Below, piece by piece: positions 60,392 to 64,000 of a stretch of DNA of 64,000 bases. Below the pieces are notes generated by a model. It had not been told where the DNA came from, searched no databases, and saw only the letters and a list, made by a program, of their open reading frames with translations. Numbering within the stretch: position 1 is the first letter of the stretch; each line of letters starts with the position of its first letter. The stretch is from Gordius sp. MW1 (taxonomy: Eukaryota; Nematomorpha; Gordioida; Gordea; Gordiidae): assembly GCA_964036665.1 (NCBI GenBank), contig OZ038532.1, positions 3,348,001 through 3,412,000 on the forward strand. Reading direction: 5' to 3'. Both the position numbers and the translations under genes were made by a program.

Positions 60392-63300
60392 CTAGCTTTG
60401 CCCGGCCAAGCGTTGCTTTATAGTCCCTTATTAGCTAAATAATTAGTACAAATTAATCTGTAAGAGAGTTTAACATCGCACTTTTTGACCTATAAAAAAA
60501 AATACCAAATAATGATTTAAAACGGTTGTAAATCTATTCAATCTTCCTATTATAAAACTATATAATATATATACATAATATAGCATTCTATCTTTTTAAA
60601 TCATAAACTCCGTATTCTTCTTTTGTAATAATTGTTAAGCGTTACAGAGACGATCTTAGGATTGAGTGACAGATGCTAAAATATATATGGTATCTACGCT
60701 CTAAATAAATTTAACGCAATTTTACTTGATTAAGCGACTGCGTTGACTAATCTCCTAGAGTCAAACTTGATTAACACACTGTTATAATGCTTGAGGGTAG
60801 ACAAAATTTTTTGGCATTTTATTATTTTTGTAGATAAACAGATTTTGTGGGTTACCAACGCGAGAACACGCAACATATAGTTGACCATGTGAAAAGCAAT
60901 CTGTTTCTAAATCTATACCACAAATTTCTAAAGATTGTCCTTGCGACTTGTTTATGGTTATAGCAAATGCAAGTTTAAAAGAAAATTGCATTCTTTTAAA
61001 TTCAAAAGGTAAATCTGTCGGAATCAAAGGGATCCGTGAAATAAGGACATCTTCTCCAGTGAATGGTCCAGTCAAAATCGTGGTTCCACAACGTTGCACA
61101 TTAAGCGTTACACAGCGAGACGTCTGCCATTGCAAAGTTTGGGCTGATTGATATTGCGCATCATGATGATCGGGAGGCCAATTTTCAAATGCAAAATGTG
61201 AGGTGGTTTTCCTGGAAGATCAAGTGAATTTAAAAATTCGATTGGATAATTAACAGCGTCATCAGCAACAACAACACTGTCAACCGACTTGTAAGTAATT
61301 AAATCGCCTTGAATGTTTGACAGAATGAGATTTTTCGTGCACGTCTTTATTCTTGGGGGCGAGAATAGCCCTTTGGCGAAGCCAAAGTCGATCATGATAA
61401 TGAGCGTTAATATTTGAAAACACTTTTTCAATCAAAGCATTTTGACGGACAAAATTGCAGAAGTTGATAGGAAAAAAATCCGTCCTGAACATGTAGTTCA
61501 CAATTTCTAGCAATTGATGGGAGAATATCTCACCTACAAGATCATTTTGTAATAATACCCTCATATGAATTAACTTTTTGACATAAGGCCATAAAATAGA
61601 ATATTTTATGCAAGCATTGATTTCGTCCGCAGGGGTGGATCGAGGGAGCACCGGTAAAGTTTGCCTGAAATCTCCTGCAAGCAATACTATTGTGTTAAAA
61701 GGTTTTCAGTTTCCTCTTGCAAAGACCGATTAAAAGCTTCGAGCGATTTTTTATGAGCCATTGTGCATCCCACACGTTAAGTTTGCACTTCTATAATACT
61801 TTACCCATCCAGATGTTCTGGAAATGTTGCACATTAGAGTTTCACTGTAATGAACATTTAAAGGCAATTTGCGGAACGAGCAGTTTTTGCACCGGGTAAC
61901 AATGTAGCAGCTATTCCGAAAGACGCTAGAGCTACGGCTACACCATTCTGAGAACGAATCATTACCAGTAGCAATGTCAGTAGGAAAGTTTTACCAATAC
62001 CTCCAGGAGCATCTAAGAAGAAGACTTCTCCATAATTTTTATTAACAGCAAGCAAAATCTTATCGTAAACGGCTTTTTGTTGTGTCGTTAGCTTTGGAAC
62101 ATTAAATCGCACATAAGACATATGATCACTTTGGTTGTAATTTTGTTCACGATGTAGGTCTACATCAAATGTATCAGCAGCAGATCTAGTTAGTACAGGC
62201 ATACCCAATTGATTCAAAGCCTTGTTTCCTAATTGTAAGCATAAATCTTCAAGAATAATTAAAGTTTCGTTATAGTGTTGTAGCATTTGATCCAACGGAA
62301 TATTACAATATGCATGACTATTCCGATGAATGATATCCTCTGCCATATAAGCTTTATATTTATTCCATAACTGGGCAGGACATGACGGAGAGCAGGAGGT
62401 TAATATAATAGCAAACAATGCACGAATTTGTTTAGGATGTGAAGTATGGCACGCGTCCCTAATGCATTCATCCCAATGATAATCGTGCTCTAATAAATGC
62501 ATAGCTTGGCATGCACTGCGTAAATTGGTATGTGCAACGCCGTTGACCACTTTAAACTACTGGAAACACGTGGGACCGTGAACGTTAACTAAAAGCATGC
62601 GAAGAAAGAAACATTCATCTTGATTGGGGTGAACAGTGTATAGACGGCCTATCACATTAGCTTGGTATATGACAGGCCGTCCGGGGACTGGCTTTCCGCG
62701 TTTACGACGTTTAAAGGATCTGGTGTCCGAATTCCACGTGTAATACATAGGCACCTCGGAATATAGCAATGTTTGCGCAAAATCATCAAGGTGACATAGC
62801 TTGAAAAAAGCTGTTAACGTTGCATCTGGGAGATTTAATGCTATTTGTTTTACATTTGCATTTGTAAAATAAACGCGTAATTATTAGATGTACTGCTAAG
62901 TAAACCACAGCAGGACTACGTTCATGAATAGGAAAGGATAAAATACGCCATATGGCTTCGTTGCTGCTTATGTATCTTCCAGCCTGATACGTGCGATTTC
63001 ATCAGTGTGAAGGCTCGCTATATTCGCAGTACTGTAAAAACTGCCATATCACTGCCTTTGTTAACATACTTACAAATGTATAGATTTAACAGAGTTACAA
63101 TATTCAACGTTAATGTGTGATCTGTATAATTTTAGTAGCAGAGGAGAATATGAAACAACCCAGCGATAATCTACCTCGACGATTGCTTTCCGCAGTTAAA
63201 TGGTTGACACGTGCCCACCATTTTTGATCTTCTTTTATACTAAGGATATCCATCACTTCCTGAAATACCAAGACTCGAGGAGATCGCTTTGAGCATTTAC

Positions 63301-64000
63301 CATCTATCATGCATGGCGATTTTGGATTGAACGTGGCCATGTATCATATTTTTAATAACAATTTCGTATAGTCCTATCAAGTTCGAGATCAGGTATTTCA
63401 GCACATATTATTGAGTCGATTTCGCTGGGAGTGATCTTAAAATATAGCCATATGAGTATATGGGCATGCGGTAAACCTCTCTTTTTCCATTCCACAGAGT
63501 ACATCCAGCAACGCACAGGGCTCAATACCTCGTGCTTAGTAATGAGATTTATCATTGATCTAAGTTTCTGTCGGAAAACACGTGCTGTGATGTCATGCCT
63601 ATCAACTGGTGATTGGCCATGAAAAAAGAGTTCCTGTACCTCGGGCCATGCAGGATTGCATGTAAATGTAATAAATAAGTCCGGACGACTAGTTACGAAC
63701 ATACGCGATTGAATCTTGGGCGTATTCATGCATATGACGCGGACTTCCGGTGTATGTTGAGGGCAAAATGGTTAGTCTCTCAACGTTATTTGTATTAGCG
63801 TCGTTAAGAACTGTATCTCGCAAATGAACATATTCTTCTGAGCGAAGTTTGGACTGATTTAAACGGATGTAGAGCAGACGTTCCGATTCTATTTTGGCAT
63901 ACATATCTACGATGTAATGATGAAACAATTGGCGGTTTAAAATATGATTTTCTTCGTGCTCTTAAACCATTAATCTGTATGAATAATAGTTCATAGCGCT
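60392..64000 (-). mobile_element. Helitron with decayed Rep-helicase gene, 5' end beyond the window
   Basis: The 3' end on the minus strand is CTAG (60395-60392) followed by T, preceded by the hairpin region CGCTTGGCCGGGCAAAG. Upstream, the minus strand encodes a Rep-helicase polyprotein (listed separately). The opposite 5' TC end is not in the window. It lies just upstream of the first visible tolloid exon and probably inside a tolloid intron. Confidence 0.88.
60782..63928 (-). pseudogene. Helitron Rep-helicase (HUH nuclease plus PIF1-like helicase), disrupted
   Basis: Frame blocks in order: 63928-63689, 63729-63352, 63340-63110, about 63086-63020, 62769-62557, 62550-61858, 61684-61280, 61431-61108, 61135-60782. 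Seen: the Helitron_like_N words YTGSPRHMHEYAQDSI and RPDLFITFTCNPAWPEVQEL; the HUH motif RGLPHAHILIWL; the paired catalytic tyrosines in YICKYVNKGSDM. In the helicase: a Walker A DAPGGIGKTFLL (usual GGTGKT, so one Thr to Ile), LLAGDFRQTLP (LAGDFRQTLP in the next frame), and the C-terminal INKSQGQSLEICGIDLE and HGQLYVACSRVG. At least seven frame breaks and a decayed stretch at 61690-61860, where the Walker B region should be, show it is no longer functional. Confidence 0.9.

Overview
The window is nuclear DNA from an AT-rich, transposon-dense invertebrate animal genome. Coding sequence is split into short exons with GT..AG introns. Introns come in two sizes: about 37-50 bp, and several kb packed with repeats. 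The gene set (meiotic HORMA protein, tolloid protease, neprilysin-like protease, ATP-citrate synthase, SDHAF4) is metazoan. I cannot fix the phylum from the sequence alone.

Layout. 1-4301: repeats, including a complete 1-kb hAT-like element. 4302-16430 (+): an M13 (neprilysin/ECE-like) zinc metallopeptidase in 15 exons; its large introns hold a 1.6-kb palindromic hAT-like element, a minisatellite, a LINE remnant and a tRNA-like stretch. 16555-16847 (-): SDHAF4, tail-to-tail with the protease. 17153-28100: hAT-like elements (one carrying a nested pogo-like element) and MITEs. 28130-33440 (-): an RTE-like LINE split by a 3.4-kb insertion made of inverted and direct repeats. 33441-38796: mostly unassigned, with weak evidence for one terminal exon near 36 kb. 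38797-47270 (+): the first 14 exons (606 codons) of ATP-citrate synthase; the second half of the enzyme is not found in this window. 47271-50900: hAT-like elements and a complete non-autonomous Helitron. 50916-52124 (-): an uninterrupted HORMA-domain protein with a PHD-like finger. 53501-59858 (-): a BMP1/tolloid protease in 17 visible exons, from the furin site to the stop. 60392-64000 (-): a decayed autonomous Helitron encoding a Rep-helicase, running off the window.

Exon phases were checked by hand: every junction given for the protease, ATP-citrate synthase and tolloid genes keeps frame, and the exon sums divide as expected. The five cellular genes share no evident pathway. What unites the window is the mobile-element load: at least five distinct families of non-autonomous elements have perfect 8-bp target duplications, and they have landed repeatedly in introns, in one case about 10 bp from a tolloid splice donor.
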